From Paraconexibacter antarcticus (GTDB lineage Bacteria > Actinomycetota > Thermoleophilia > Solirubrobacterales > Solirubrobacteraceae): a DNA stretch of 64,000 nucleotides. Within the stretch, counting starts at the first letter, position 1. Every line of letters begins with the position of its first letter. Under the pieces are notes generated by a model that had not been told where the DNA came from, searched no databases, and saw only the letters and a program-made list of their open reading frames with translations. The position numbers and the translations under genes are program-made. Shown here piece after piece: positions 26,522-35,952 of this stretch. The stretch spans positions 372,001 to 436,000 of the forward strand of contig NZ_CP098502.1 in assembly GCF_024220175.1 (NCBI RefSeq). The letters run 5' to 3'.

Positions 26522-27166
26522 ATGGAGGTCACCGTCCGCCTGTTCGCCGTGCTTCGCCAGCGTGCAGGGAGGGACGCCGTGCCGCTCGAGCTGCCCGACG
26601 GTGCGCGGGTCGACGACGCGCTCGCCGCGCTCGCGGACATCACCGCCGGCGTGCCGTGCGTCATGGCCGTCAACCGCGAGTACGCGGACGGGACCGCCGT
26701 CCTCTCCGCGGGGGACGAGCTCGCGCTCATCCCGCCCGTGAGCGGGGGCTCGCCGGGCGCCGGGATGGTCCGTCACGTCCGCATCACCGACGAGCCGCTG
26801 TCGCTCGACGTGCTCGCGCGGATGGTCGAGTCCCCGCTGGCGGGCGCCGTCGTCACCTTCTCCGGGGTCACCCGCGAGATCGCCTGGCTCGACTACGAGT
26901 GCTACGTCGAGATGGCGACGCCGATGCTCCAGGAGCTCGTCGACGCCGCGATCGAGACGCACGGGCTGACCGGCGCCGCGGTCGAGCACCGGGTCGGGCG
27001 CGTCCCGCTCGGCGAGCCGTCCGTCGTCGTCGCGACGAGCTCCGGCCACCGCCCCGAGGCCTTCGCCGCCGCCCGCGAGCTCATCGACGAGCTCAAGGCC
27101 CGCGCCCCGATCTGGAAGGCCGAGGAGGGCGAGTGGGTCGCGGGGGAACCGCCGGTCACCGGCTGA
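26522..27166 (+). CDS. moaX: Fused molybdopterin synthase, MoaD-MoaE (MoaX type)
   Basis: A 214-residue fusion of both molybdopterin synthase subunits. Residues 1-76 are a ubiquitin-like MoaD, ending in the Gly-Gly at 75-76 (PPVSGGSPG). The rest is MoaE, with [15 protein letters not shown] and the catalytic-lysine block RAPIWKAE (Lys199). MoaD works only with a free Gly-Gly end, so the chain must be cut after Gly76. Mycobacterial MoaX is known to be processed this way. The MoaE loop before LDYECY is shorter than usual and lacks the common DHNxGR stretch. No other moa gene is nearby. Confidence 0.88.
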   Translation: MEVTVRLFAVLRQRAGRDAVPLELPDGARVDDALAALADITAGVPCVMAVNREYADGTAVLSAGDELALIPPVSGGSPGAGMVRHVRITDEPLSLDVLARMVESPLAGAVVTFSGVTREIAWLDYECYVEMATPMLQELVDAAIETHGLTGAAVEHRVGRVPLGEPSVVVATSSGHRPEAFAAARELIDELKARAPIWKAEEGEWVAGEPPVTG

Positions 27167-27223
27167 CGCGCCGAATCCCGTTCTTCGACCCCCCGTTGGG
27201 CTCTTGTCGGGTCTCGGCGTCAG
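27163..27223. terminator. Hairpin covering both stop codons of moaX and the GNAT gene
   Basis: CTGACG-CCGA (with a two-base bulge) pairs with TCGGCGTCAG across a 39-base interval. Each arm holds the stop codon of one of the two convergent genes. An inner GC-rich stem is also possible. It probably ends both transcripts. Confidence 0.45.
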
Positions 27224-27825
27224 TTGTGGGCGGCGAGGCGGGCCTCGAAGCGCCGCCGCACGTCCGGCCACTCGCCGTCGATGATCGAGAACCAGGCGGT
27301 GTCGCGGATGCCGACGCCGGGGACGATCCGGTGGTTGCGGTGGACGCCCTCGAACCACGCCCCCATCGCCTCCATCGCGCGGCGCGAGCGCTGGTTCTCC
27401 GCGTGCGTCTTCAGCTCGACGCGGATGCAGCCGAGGGTCTCGAACGCGTGGGTGAGCATGAGGAGCTTCGCCTCGACGTTGATGCCGCTGCGCCAGCAGC
27501 CGGGCGTGAGCCAGGTCCAGCCGATCTCGACGCCGAGGTCGTCGGGCCGCAGCGCGAGGAAGCGCGTCGAGCCGACCGCCACACCGGTCGCCCGGTCCAC
27601 GGTCGCGAACGCGCACTCCTCACCCGCGGCAGACGCGCGCAGCGCCTCGTCGTACCAGCCGTCGAACGCGGCCTGCGAGGACGGGTAGTCCCGCATCCAG
27701 CGCCAGATCTCCGGGTGGCGGGACGCGGCGAACAGCGCCGCGCGGTGCGTCTCCGCGAGCGGCTCCAGGCGGGTGTGACGACCCTCGAGGGTCCCGGCGA
27801 GCGGCGTCGGCCACGGGGCGGGCAT
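27220..27825 (-). CDS. GNAT-family acetyltransferase, RimJ/RimL type
   Basis: A 201-residue protein of the RimJ/RimL-like GNAT branch. It opens with LEGRHTRLEPLAETH and has the VGSTRFLAL strand and EIGWTWLTPGCWRSGINVEA, the family's acetyl-CoA region, followed by RVELKTHAENQRSRRAMEAM. These enzymes acetylate protein amino termini or small amines. The open frame runs far upstream with shadow-like arginine-rich sequence, so the ATG at 27825 (MPAPWPTPL) is chosen. It lies 44 bases downstream of the ferritin gene and may be co-transcribed with it. Confidence 0.82.
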   Translation of the reverse strand: MPAPWPTPLAGTLEGRHTRLEPLAETHRAALFAASRHPEIWRWMRDYPSSQAAFDGWYDEALRASAAGEECAFATVDRATGVAVGSTRFLALRPDDLGVEIGWTWLTPGCWRSGINVEAKLLMLTHAFETLGCIRVELKTHAENQRSRRAMEAMGAWFEGVHRNHRIVPGVGIRDTAWFSIIDGEWPDVRRRFEARLAAHN

Positions 27826-27869
27826 CGGCGCGCGGTCGGTCGTCCGGGGTTGCGCCGGTCGCGGTGCGG

Positions 27870-28403
27870 CTAGACGGCGCCGCCGGCGACCGGGGGCGCG
27901 GTCGGGTCCTCGCCCCCGCCGCCACCGGCCTCGCGGGCGAGGTGCTCCTCGGCGAGCATCGGGTTCTCGGCCGACCGCTTGACAACGGTCAGGAGGTCCT
28001 TCATCGAGCTGACCTCCTCGACCTGCTCCTTGAGGAACCACTGCATGAACTGCTCGGAGGCGTAGTCGCGCTCGTCGCGGGCGATCCCGGCGAGCTCGCC
28101 GATCTGCTGCGTGACGCGCTTCTCCTGCTCGAGCGCGAGGGCCACCGGCTCCACGATGTCCTTGAACGACGTCTTCGGCGCGGCGACGGCGGGGATGACG
28201 GCCTCCTCGTCGGCGTCCATGAGGTACCGGACCATCATGAGCGCGTGGTTGCGCTCCTCGAGCGCCTGCGCGTAGAAGAAGGACGCGAGGCGCGGCAGCG
28301 TCTCGTTGTCGTAGTGCACCGCGACCGCGATGTACTGCTGGCTCGCCGCGAACTCGTTCGCGATCTGCTCGTTGAGGCGGGAGGTGAATGCGGCGGCGGG
28401 CAT
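27870..28403 (-). CDS. ftn: Ferritin
   Basis: A 177-residue non-heme ferritin that forms an iron-storage shell. The four-helix bundle carries ferroxidase ligands in the first helix (Glu17 in ANEFAAS), in EERNHALMM (Glu and His) and in QFMQWFLKEQVEE of the fourth helix. The tail after about residue 160 is Gly/Pro-rich. AAAGG lies about eight bases before the ATG, so this gene uses a leader. No iron box was recognised. Confidence 0.93.
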   Translation of the reverse strand: MPAAAFTSRLNEQIANEFAASQQYIAVAVHYDNETLPRLASFFYAQALEERNHALMMVRYLMDADEEAVIPAVAAPKTSFKDIVEPVALALEQEKRVTQQIGELAGIARDERDYASEQFMQWFLKEQVEEVSSMKDLLTVVKRSAENPMLAEEHLAREAGGGGGEDPTAPPVAGGAV

Positions 28404-28518
28404 GAAGGGACCTTTCGGAGATGCGCGGCGTTCGGGCGGTGCAGCGACGGCCGGGTGGACCGACGGCCGCCGGGGGGCGGCAGGCCTGGTCAGGCAGCGT
28501 ACAAGCCCGGGCGGGCGC

Positions 28519-30138
28519 TCAGCGCGGGCGGGCGAGGACGATCGGCGCGTGGCCCGGGTCGAGGATCCCGAGCGCGCCGGGGTCGACCGCGACGTCGATC
28601 GGGGCGACGAAGCGCCGGGTGCGCCACGTCTCCCCGTGGTGGTCGGCGACGAGGACGAAGCCCGCGGGGACGACGCCGTCGGGGAGGGCCGGGGTCGACC
28701 GCGCGCGGCCCGGCTCGGCCCCCGCGACGCGGACGACGTCGATCTCGCGGACCGACGTCGTCTGGCCGGGGACGACGACGGTCGTGCCGCGTCCGAGGTA
28801 GAGGGAGGCCGGGAGGCGGCCCGCCGCGTCGGTGACGACGAGGCGCGGCAGCGGCGGCCCGGCGAGCGCGGCGTGGACGGCGGCGCGGAAGTCGTCCCGC
28901 TGGTAGCCGGGGTGGACGGCGACGGCGACCGCGCAGGTGACGCCGGTGGCGGTCAGGACGCCGATCGCCGCCAGGCCGGCGGTGAGGTGGGACCGCCCCG
29001 GCGGGCTCAGTCGGCCTGGGCGGTCACGCCCCGCCGCGCCCGCTGCCGCGCCCGCCGCGACGAGCGCGAGCGCGAGCGGCAGAAGCCCGAGCAGGTTGCG
29101 GGTGAGCAGGAAGTCCTGCCCGACGAGCGCGGCGAGGCACGGGAGCGCGAAGCCGACGGCGGTGACGCTCAGGACGACGACGGCGGGCTCGGGCGGCGAC
29201 ACCGACCCGTCATCCCGTCCGGACCACTGAAGGCCGTCCATTTCTCCCGATCCTGGTCGGGGGAAATGGACGGCCTCCCCGGGTCGCGATCCCGCGGGCG
29301 CCTCCACCCTCCGCCGTGCGACCGTCACCAGCTCCACCAACCCCGCCAGCGCCACGAGCACCGCCGACACCCCGAGGAGCGTCAGCGGCAGCTCGGCCGG
29401 CGCGTCGTAGCCGACGAGGACCTGCTTGGGGATCTGGAAGAGGCGGGTGGACAGGGGGACGTCCGCGATGAACGTCGCGCGCCCGGCGTCGCGCTGGTGC
29501 AGCAGCAGCGGCGCGAGCGCCGCCGCCCCCGCCGCGACGACCCCGACCGCCGGCAGCGCGCGCCCGCGCAGGACCCACAGCGCCCACAGGCCCTGCCCGA
29601 CGACGAGGAACAGCGCGAAGTGGTGCGCCCAGCACGCGGCGACCGCGAGCGCCGCCCAGGCCGCGAGCCGCCCCCGCGACGGCGCGTCCAGCATCCGCAG
29701 GAGCGCTAGCGTCGACCCAGCCGCCAGCAGCATGAGCAGCGCGTACGCCCGCGCCTCCTGCCCGTACCAGACCGTCAGGGGGCTGACGGCGGCCAGTGCG
29801 GCCCCGAAGACGGCGGCGCGGCCGGCCCGCGGAGGCCCCGCGACCCGCGCCGCCAGTGCCGCCACGACCGGCACCGCCGCCGTCCCGAAGATCGCGCTCG
29901 GCAGCCGCAGTGCGATGCCCCCGGTCCCCGCGAGCCGCGACCACAGCCAGTCCACGACGTAGAAGAGCGGCGGGGTCGACTCCCCGTTCCAGACCGCGTG
30001 GAGCATCCCGGAGAACGAGTGGCGCAGGACGAGGACGGTCGCGGCCTCGTCCGACCAGTAGCTCTGCACGTCGATCGTCGCGACGCGCAGGACGAGGGCG
30101 AGGGCCGTGAGCGCGAGGACAGGGCGGCGGGCCGGCAT
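28519..30138 (-). CDS. GT39-like polytopic membrane glycosyltransferase with a REP-like element in frame
   Basis: A 539-residue membrane protein with ten or more hydrophobic segments. The amino-terminal loop has [11 protein letters not shown], the conserved Asp-Glu of GT-C enzymes of the Pmt/ArnT (GT39) group, then STPPLFYVV. These enzymes use polyprenyl-phosphate sugars outside the membrane. Residues about 288-302 ([15 protein letters not shown]) are encoded by a 44-base palindrome that matches the array at 37975-38315 and lie in a hydrophilic loop between two membrane segments. The carboxy-terminal 120 residues are soluble. TAGGCT lies nine bases before the ATG. Confidence 0.8.
   Translation of the reverse strand: MPARRPVLALTALALVLRVATIDVQSYWSDEAATVLVLRHSFSGMLHAVWNGESTPPLFYVVDWLWSRLAGTGGIALRLPSAIFGTAAVPVVAALAARVAGPPRAGRAAVFGAALAAVSPLTVWYGQEARAYALLMLLAAGSTLALLRMLDAPSRGRLAAWAALAVAACWAHHFALFLVVGQGLWALWVLRGRALPAVGVVAAGAAALAPLLLHQRDAGRATFIADVPLSTRLFQIPKQVLVGYDAPAELPLTLLGVSAVLVALAGLVELVTVARRRVEAPAGSRPGEAVHFPRPGSGEMDGLQWSGRDDGSVSPPEPAVVVLSVTAVGFALPCLAALVGQDFLLTRNLLGLLPLALALVAAGAAAGAAGRDRPGRLSPPGRSHLTAGLAAIGVLTATGVTCAVAVAVHPGYQRDDFRAAVHAALAGPPLPRLVVTDAAGRLPASLYLGRGTTVVVPGQTTSVREIDVVRVAGAEPGRARSTPALPDGVVPAGFVLVADHHGETWRTRRFVAPIDVAVDPGALGILDPGHAPIVLARPR
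29232..29275. repeat. REP-like palindrome inside the GT39-like gene
   Basis: GGCCGTCCATTTCTCCCGA, a six-base loop TCCTGG, then TCGGGGGAAATGGACGGCC: a 19-base stem with one mismatch. It belongs to the same family as the intergenic array. The coding frame is kept open through it. Confidence 0.85.
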
Positions 30139-30147
30139 GCGTGCACG

Positions 30148-30153
30148 AGCCTA
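30148..30153 (-). promoter_or_regulatory. -10 box of the GT39-like gene
   Basis: TAGGCT on the minus strand, nine bases before the ATG. Confidence 0.4.
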
Positions 30154-30185
30154 CGGGCACCGCTCTGACCAGCACGTGGCCGGGT

Positions 30186-30191
30186 TACGGT
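30186..30191 (+). promoter_or_regulatory. -10 box of the clan-A glycosidase gene
   Basis: TACGGT six bases before the ATG at 30198, consistent with a leaderless mRNA. Confidence 0.45.
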
Positions 30192-30197
30192 CCTCCG

Positions 30198-31322
30198 ATG
30201 CGACGGACCGGACTCGTGAAGCTGCTGACCGCCGCGGTGCTCGCCCTCGGAGGTGCCGTGGTCCCCGCCGCGAGCAGCGCCGCCAGAACGCCGGCCCTGC
30301 CCAAGGGCTTCGTCGGCATGAACGCCGACGGCCCCCTCCTCGACGACCCGCACGTCGACCTGAGCGCCCAGCTCGGCCGCATCCACGCCACGGGCATCCC
30401 GAACGTCCGCGCCGTCTTCGACTGGGCGGCCGCCCAGCCGGTCGGCGGCACGGCCCCCGACCTGACGAGGCTCGACGCCCTCGTCGGCGCGACCGCGGCC
30501 AAGGGCCTCACCGTCCTGCCGGTCGTCCTCCACAGCCCCGCCTGGGCGGCGGACACGAGCGCCGGCGGCGACCCCTACGCGCAGCCGCCGGTCCACCCCG
30601 AGGACTACGCGGGCTTCCTCCGGACCCTCATCGCCCGCTACGGCCCGCGCGGCTCGTTCTGGACGAGCCACCCCCGGGTCCCGAAGCACGCGATCCGCCG
30701 CTGGCAGCTGTGGAACGAGCCGAACCTCCCGCGCTTCTGGTCGATCCAGCCGTTCGCCAGGAGCTACACCGCCCTCCTGAAGGCCGGCGGGGCCGCCGTC
30801 CACCAGGCCGACCCGGGCGCGAAGGTCTACACCGCCGGCATCACGAACGGCTACGGCTCGCCGTCGTGGGAGGCGATCGCGCAGCTCTACGCCGCGGGCG
30901 CCAAGGGCTCCTTCGACGTCATCGCCGTACATCCGTACACGGGGACCGCCGCGCGGGTCATCGAGACGCTCAAGCGCGTGCGCGCGGCCACCCGCCGCTA
31001 CGGCGCCGCCCGGACCCCGATCGCCCTCACCGAGCTCTCGTGGTCCTCGGGCGGCGGCGGCCGCAAGGGCATCACGTGGGACACGACCGAGCGCGGCCAG
31101 GCGACCCGCCTGACGCAGGTCTTCACCGCGATCGCCCGGCACCGGCGCGACCTCCGGCTCACCGCCGCCTACTGGTACACGTGGCTCTCGCCGCAGGCCG
31201 GCCCCGCCCAGGGCTGGGAGTTCTTCGCCGGGCTGAACCGCATGCGGGGGACGACGGTCGTCCCCAAACCGGCGCTGGCAGCGCTGCGGGCCGCGATCCG
31301 CCGTCGCACGCAAAGCCCGTAA
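30198..31322 (+). CDS. Secreted glycoside hydrolase, clan GH-A (GH39/GH5-like)
   Basis: A 374-residue exported TIM-barrel hydrolase. The signal peptide covers about residues 1-29 (hydrophobic core [14 protein letters not shown]). The acid/base is Glu174 in LWNEPN and the nucleophile is probably Glu279 in ALTELSW, the retaining clan-A pair. HSPAWA and AVHPYTG are family blocks. Substrate is unknown; xylosidase, iduronidase or endo-glycosidase activities occur in related families. It is divergent from the GT39-like gene, and UDP-xylose synthase follows after eleven bases, so a role in trimming a xylose-containing surface polymer is possible. Confidence 0.82.
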   Translation: MRRTGLVKLLTAAVLALGGAVVPAASSAARTPALPKGFVGMNADGPLLDDPHVDLSAQLGRIHATGIPNVRAVFDWAAAQPVGGTAPDLTRLDALVGATAAKGLTVLPVVLHSPAWAADTSAGGDPYAQPPVHPEDYAGFLRTLIARYGPRGSFWTSHPRVPKHAIRRWQLWNEPNLPRFWSIQPFARSYTALLKAGGAAVHQADPGAKVYTAGITNGYGSPSWEAIAQLYAAGAKGSFDVIAVHPYTGTAARVIETLKRVRAATRRYGAARTPIALTELSWSSGGGGRKGITWDTTERGQATRLTQVFTAIARHRRDLRLTAAYWYTWLSPQAGPAQGWEFFAGLNRMRGTTVVPKPALAALRAAIRRRTQSP

Positions 31323-31325
31323 CCT
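31320..31325 (+). promoter_or_regulatory. -10 box of the UDP-xylose synthase gene
   Basis: TAACCT eight bases before the ATG. Its TAA is the stop codon of the glycosidase gene. Confidence 0.4.
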
Positions 31326-31333
31326 GCCGCCCC

Positions 31334-32281
<948 letters not shown>

Positions 32282-32298
32282 GGTTCAGCGGAGGACGG

Positions 32299-32312
32299 GC
32301 GGGTAAACCCGC
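32299..32312 (+). terminator. Small hairpin after the UDP-xylose synthase gene
   Basis: GCGGGT and ACCCGC around AA, 17 bases after the stop, followed by a second GC-rich inverted repeat near 32321-32335. Together they may end transcription before the sugar transferase gene. The A/T-richer stretch at 32355-32398 probably holds that gene's promoter (ATGACA at 32361 is a fair -35). Confidence 0.35.
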
Positions 32313-32408
32313 GGGTCGGCGGCCGTCTCCGGCCGCTTCGCCGTCCGCGTGCGCATTTCGATGACAAAACCACAGACATCTGGCAGGCTGGTTCGTTAGG
32401 TGCAAGGA

Positions 32409-33953
32409 ATGCCGACGCGGGGCCAGACACGGGAGGGCCAGCCGACGCAGTCCGAGGACGGGATGAGCGTTCCGCCCCTGGACTCGGCGATGGATCGCGT
32501 GCTCAGTCAGCGCGACATGCGCGCACGCCGTCCGCCGGCCCTCGGCTTCCTCCTGCGGCTCGACACCGCGCGGCGGTTCGCGCGCATCGGCTCGCTGCTC
32601 ACGGTCGACTTCGTCGCGATCTTCGGGGCGATCCTCACCGCCCTCGTCCTCAAGGCGTACCTGCGCGACCACTGGAACTTCCCGCGGTCGCTCGGCGAGG
32701 CGCGCCATTCGGTCGCCTTCGCCTATCTCGTCGCCGCGCTCCTCTTCGCCCGCAGCGGCCTCTACGCCGAGCGCGCCGCCCGCCCCGGCCTCACGCGCAT
32801 CGTCGGCTCGCTCTTCCAGACGATGGTCGTGACGGTCATCTTCGCGCTCGTCCAGGGCGAGCACTTCTCGAGCTACTACATCTTCTACGGGACGCTCTTC
32901 TTCGCCGTCGCGTACGTATCCGGCGCGCGCTACGTCTACGAGCGGGTGACGGGCGCCGCGCTGCGCGCCGCCGGCTACCAGCGCCGCGCGGTCATCGTCG
33001 GCACCGGCAAGCACATCGAGGCGGTCGGCCACGCGCTGCAGGACGGGCCGCACCCGGCGATCTCCGTCGTCGGCTTCATCTCGCTCGTCCCCCGGCCGGA
33101 CAACGGCCTGCGCTCGCTCGGCCGGCTCGAGGACCTCGACGACATCATCGCCGCGCACCGCCTCGACGAGGTGATCATCGCGGACCCGGACTTCCCCCAG
33201 CGCGAGGCGGTCGACCTCGTCGCCCAGTGCCACCAGCGCGGCGTCCGCGTCCGCGTCGCGCCGTCGACGATGGAGATCCTCATCCACCGGGCGGAGTTCG
33301 TCCCCGGGCAGACGGTCCCGCTGTTCGAGCTCAAGCCGCCGGTCTTCGACGGCATCGACTTCGCCGTCAAGCGGATCTTCGACGTCACGGTCGCGTCGCT
33401 GCTGCTGCTCGTCCTCAGCCCCGTGCTCGCGGTCAGCGCGCTGCTCATCCGCCTGACCTCGCGCGGGCCGATCGTCTACCGCTCGATCCGCCCCGGCATC
33501 GGCGGCGTCCCGTTCGCATGCCTGAAGTTCCGCACGATGTACCGCGACGCCGACCAGCAGCAGATGGACCTCGAGTCGCTCAACGAGGCGACGGGCGCGC
33601 TCTTCAAGATCAAGGACGACCCGCGGATGACGCCGGTCGGCCGGGTCCTGCGGCGCTTCTCGCTCGACGAGCTGCCGCAGCTGCTCAACGTCCTCAGGGG
33701 CGAGATGTCGCTCGTCGGGCCGCGCCCGCTGCCGCAGCGCGACTTCGAGCACCTCGAGGAGTGGCACAAGAAGCGCTATCTCGTGCTGCCGGGGATCACC
33801 GGCCTGTGGCAGGTCTCCGGCCGCAGCGACCTCGACTTCGACGATCTCGTGCGCCTGGACTTCCTCTACCTCGAGCGCTGGTCGGTCTTCCTCGACCTGA
33901 CGATCCTCGTGAAGACGATCCCCGCGGTGTTCACCCGCCGGGGCTCGTACTAG
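32409..33953 (+). CDS. Polyprenyl-phosphate sugar-1-phosphate transferase (WbaP/CpsE type)
   Basis: About 514 residues. It starts glycan assembly by moving a sugar-1-phosphate onto undecaprenyl phosphate. An amino-terminal set of four hydrophobic segments, a soluble Rossmann-like region (AVIVGTGKH, GLRSLGRLEDL, DEVIIADPD) and a single segment (VASLLLLVLSPVLAVSALL) lead into the catalytic domain. That domain has KFRTMYRDAD, GALFKIKDDPRMTPVG, SLDELPQLLNV, MSLVGPRPLP and LPGITGLWQVSGRS. The start is uncertain between GTG 32400, ATG 32409 and ATG 32463. The GH10 gene follows after twelve bases. Confidence 0.92.
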   Translation: MPTRGQTREGQPTQSEDGMSVPPLDSAMDRVLSQRDMRARRPPALGFLLRLDTARRFARIGSLLTVDFVAIFGAILTALVLKAYLRDHWNFPRSLGEARHSVAFAYLVAALLFARSGLYAERAARPGLTRIVGSLFQTMVVTVIFALVQGEHFSSYYIFYGTLFFAVAYVSGARYVYERVTGAALRAAGYQRRAVIVGTGKHIEAVGHALQDGPHPAISVVGFISLVPRPDNGLRSLGRLEDLDDIIAAHRLDEVIIADPDFPQREAVDLVAQCHQRGVRVRVAPSTMEILIHRAEFVPGQTVPLFELKPPVFDGIDFAVKRIFDVTVASLLLLVLSPVLAVSALLIRLTSRGPIVYRSIRPGIGGVPFACLKFRTMYRDADQQQMDLESLNEATGALFKIKDDPRMTPVGRVLRRFSLDELPQLLNVLRGEMSLVGPRPLPQRDFEHLEEWHKKRYLVLPGITGLWQVSGRSDLDFDDLVRLDFLYLERWSVFLDLTILVKTIPAVFTRRGSY

Positions 33954-33965
33954 CGCCCCGCCCGC

Positions 33966-35039
33966 ATGCTCCGCCGGCTGCGCCGCTGGTACGTCGCCCT
34001 GCCGGTGGTCCTCCTCGTCCTCGTGACGCTCGGCGCGATCGCCGCCCACCACGACTCGCTCAAGGGCCCGGACGCGAAGCCGCTGCCGGGGGAGTCGCTC
34101 CGCCGGCTCGCCGCCGCCCGCGGGATCCTGCTCGGCTCCGCCGCCGACGACACCGGGCTGAGGAACGAGCCCGGCTACCGCCACGACCTCGGCTCCCAGT
34201 TCGCCGCGCTGACCCCCGAGAACGCGATGAAGTGGGACGCGGTCGAGCCCAAGCGCGGCAAGCTGCAGTGGGGCGGCGCCGACCGCGCCGTCGACTTCGC
34301 GCAGCAACACGGGCTGAAGGTCCGCGGCCACACGCTCGTCTGGTACTCGCAGCTGCCGGGCTGGCTCAGCTCCGGCGGCTTCGACGCGCCGACGCTGCGC
34401 AGGCTCATGACCGCCCACATCGCGAAGGAGATGGGCCGCTACAAGGGCCGCATCCGCACGTGGGACGTCGTAAACGAGGCGATGGCCGACCAGAGCGGCC
34501 TGCGCAAGGGCCTGTGGCTCGACACCCTCGGGCCTTCGTACATCGCCGAGGCGTTCGCGGCCGCGCGCAAGGCCGACCCCGGCGCCCGCCTGGCGATCAA
34601 CGAGATCGGCGCCGACGGCGTGAACGCGAAGTCCGACACCTACCTCAAGGTCGTCCAGGAGCTCAAGCGCCGCGGCCTCGTCGACGAGGTCGGCTTCCAG
34701 GCCCACTTCAACCTCAAGGGCGTCCCGCCGTCGATGGCGGCGAACCTCAAGCGCTTCGCCGACCTCGGCGTCGACATCGCGATCACGGAGGCCGACGTGA
34801 GCGTGAAGGACCCCGGCACGCCCGCGCAGCTCACCGCGCAGGCGAAGGTCTACGCGGACATCGTCCGCGTCTGCCGCTCGGTCCCCCGCTGCAAGGCCAT
34901 CACCGTGTGGGGCTTCACCGATCGCCACTCGTGGATCCCGGACAGCTCACCCGGGTTCGGGAGCGCGACGCTGCTCGACGATCAGCTGCGGCCGAAGCCG
35001 GCGTTCACGGCGTTCCAGGACGCGCTGAAGGCGCCGTAG
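33966..35039 (+). CDS. GH10 endo-1,4-beta-xylanase, membrane-anchored or secreted
   Basis: A 357-residue GH10 TIM barrel with an amino-terminal hydrophobic segment (about 9-28) that may be an uncleaved anchor. Diagnostic blocks are TPENAMKWD, GHTLVWYSQLP, the acid/base Glu171 in WDVVNEAM and the nucleophile Glu275 in ITEADV (usually ITELDV), plus WGFTDRHSW. It cuts beta-1,4-xylan or related chains. Directly downstream of the initiating sugar transferase and near UDP-xylose synthase, it may process the cell's own polymer rather than plant xylan. That is inference. Confidence 0.9.
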   Translation: MLRRLRRWYVALPVVLLVLVTLGAIAAHHDSLKGPDAKPLPGESLRRLAAARGILLGSAADDTGLRNEPGYRHDLGSQFAALTPENAMKWDAVEPKRGKLQWGGADRAVDFAQQHGLKVRGHTLVWYSQLPGWLSSGGFDAPTLRRLMTAHIAKEMGRYKGRIRTWDVVNEAMADQSGLRKGLWLDTLGPSYIAEAFAAARKADPGARLAINEIGADGVNAKSDTYLKVVQELKRRGLVDEVGFQAHFNLKGVPPSMAANLKRFADLGVDIAITEADVSVKDPGTPAQLTAQAKVYADIVRVCRSVPRCKAITVWGFTDRHSWIPDSSPGFGSATLLDDQLRPKPAFTAFQDALKAP

Positions 35040-35054
35040 TCCGCGCAGCTGCCC

Positions 35055-35101
35055 GTGAGTGACAGCTCACCCGCGCGGAGCGGCGCTGAGCTGTCACTCA
35101 C
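35055..35101. repeat. Palindrome at a convergent gene end, related to the TGTCAG family
   Basis: GTGAGTGACAGCTCA and its exact reverse complement form a perfect 15-base stem around a 17-base loop. It lies between the GH10 gene and the convergent methyltransferase gene, whose stop codon is inside the right arm. The core AGCTGTCA is shared with the elements at 2836 and 11884. Likely a bidirectional terminator. Confidence 0.7.
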
Positions 35102-35898
35102 ACCGTCGGCAGCGACGCGTGGTCGTCGAACGGCTTGCGGACGACGACGTCGGCCCGCGAGTAGAAGGCCATCCGCGTGCCGAACACGTGGTGGACGGGG
35201 CGGTCGAGCGTCGGGGCGAGCTCGTTGACCACCTGGTAGACGCCGGGGTTCGAGCCGTAGTCGTCCCAGACGATCATCCCGCGCGACGTGAGCATCTCGA
35301 GGGCGCGGGCGGTGTCGGAGCGGACGTACTCGTACGTGTGCGCGCCGTCGATGTAGACGAGGTCGATGCGGCCCGCGTACGGGCTGAAGTCGAAGGTCGC
35401 CGAGTCGCCCCAGAGCTGGGTGATGCGCGCCGCCTCCTCGGTCCCGTGGAAGGCCTCGCCGGTCTGCTCGCCGGGGCGGAAGAAGGCGTGGTCGTCGGAG
35501 CCCATCGTCAGCGCGACCGCGTCCGACGGCTTCTCCAGCGGGACGTCGAGCGTGTAGGCCTGCATCGAGGGGCAGTTGCGCACGACCGTCCACGTCGTGC
35601 GGCCGCGGTTGGTCCCGATCTCGAAGAACGTCTCGTACGAGAGGCCCTTCGCGAGCGCCGCGATGAGCATCCGCTGGTGGTCGTCGAGGTACCCGTCGAC
35701 CGTCGCGTCCATGACGATCGGCAGCTCGCGCTTCTCGATGTTCACGACGCCGTCGGCGGCGAAGCGCTTGGCGATCGTCCACGCGTCGCGGACGACGTGG
35801 TGGCGGAACTCGTCGCGCCGCTCCCTCAGCCCCTTGGCGACCCCGCGCAGCGTGGGCACGAGCAGCTGCCGGTTGCGGCCCATCGTCGTGCGCAGCAT
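35098..35898 (-). CDS. SAM-dependent methyltransferase (Methyltransf_24-like)
   Basis: A 266-residue protein with a class I methyltransferase core. Motif I is FFEIGTNRGRTTW and a motif IV-like acidic strand is IDLVYIDGAHTYEYV, typical of the Methyltransf_24/cephalosporin hydroxylase-like group. MIVWDDYG follows. Such enzymes are common in capsule and glycan loci and may methylate a sugar. The open frame continues far upstream through sequence antisense to the ceramidase-like gene; ATG 35898 or 35883 is the likely start. It is divergent from the ceramidase-like gene. Confidence 0.8.
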   Translation of the reverse strand: MLRTTMGRNRQLLVPTLRGVAKGLRERRDEFRHHVVRDAWTIAKRFAADGVVNIEKRELPIVMDATVDGYLDDHQRMLIAALAKGLSYETFFEIGTNRGRTTWTVVRNCPSMQAYTLDVPLEKPSDAVALTMGSDDHAFFRPGEQTGEAFHGTEEAARITQLWGDSATFDFSPYAGRIDLVYIDGAHTYEYVRSDTARALEMLTSRGMIVWDDYGSNPGVYQVVNELAPTLDRPVHHVFGTRMAFYSRADVVVRKPFDDHASLPTV

Positions 35899-35939
35899 CA
35901 GGTCCCGTCCGTCCGTCGCAAGGGGCGGGAGTCTAGACG

Positions 35940-35945
35940 TATGGT
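35940..35945 (+). promoter_or_regulatory. -10 box of the ceramidase-like gene
   Basis: TATGGT seven bases before the ATG at 35953. It favours that start over the ATG at 35941, which lies inside the box. Confidence 0.5.
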
Positions 35946-35952
35946 TGCGCGC

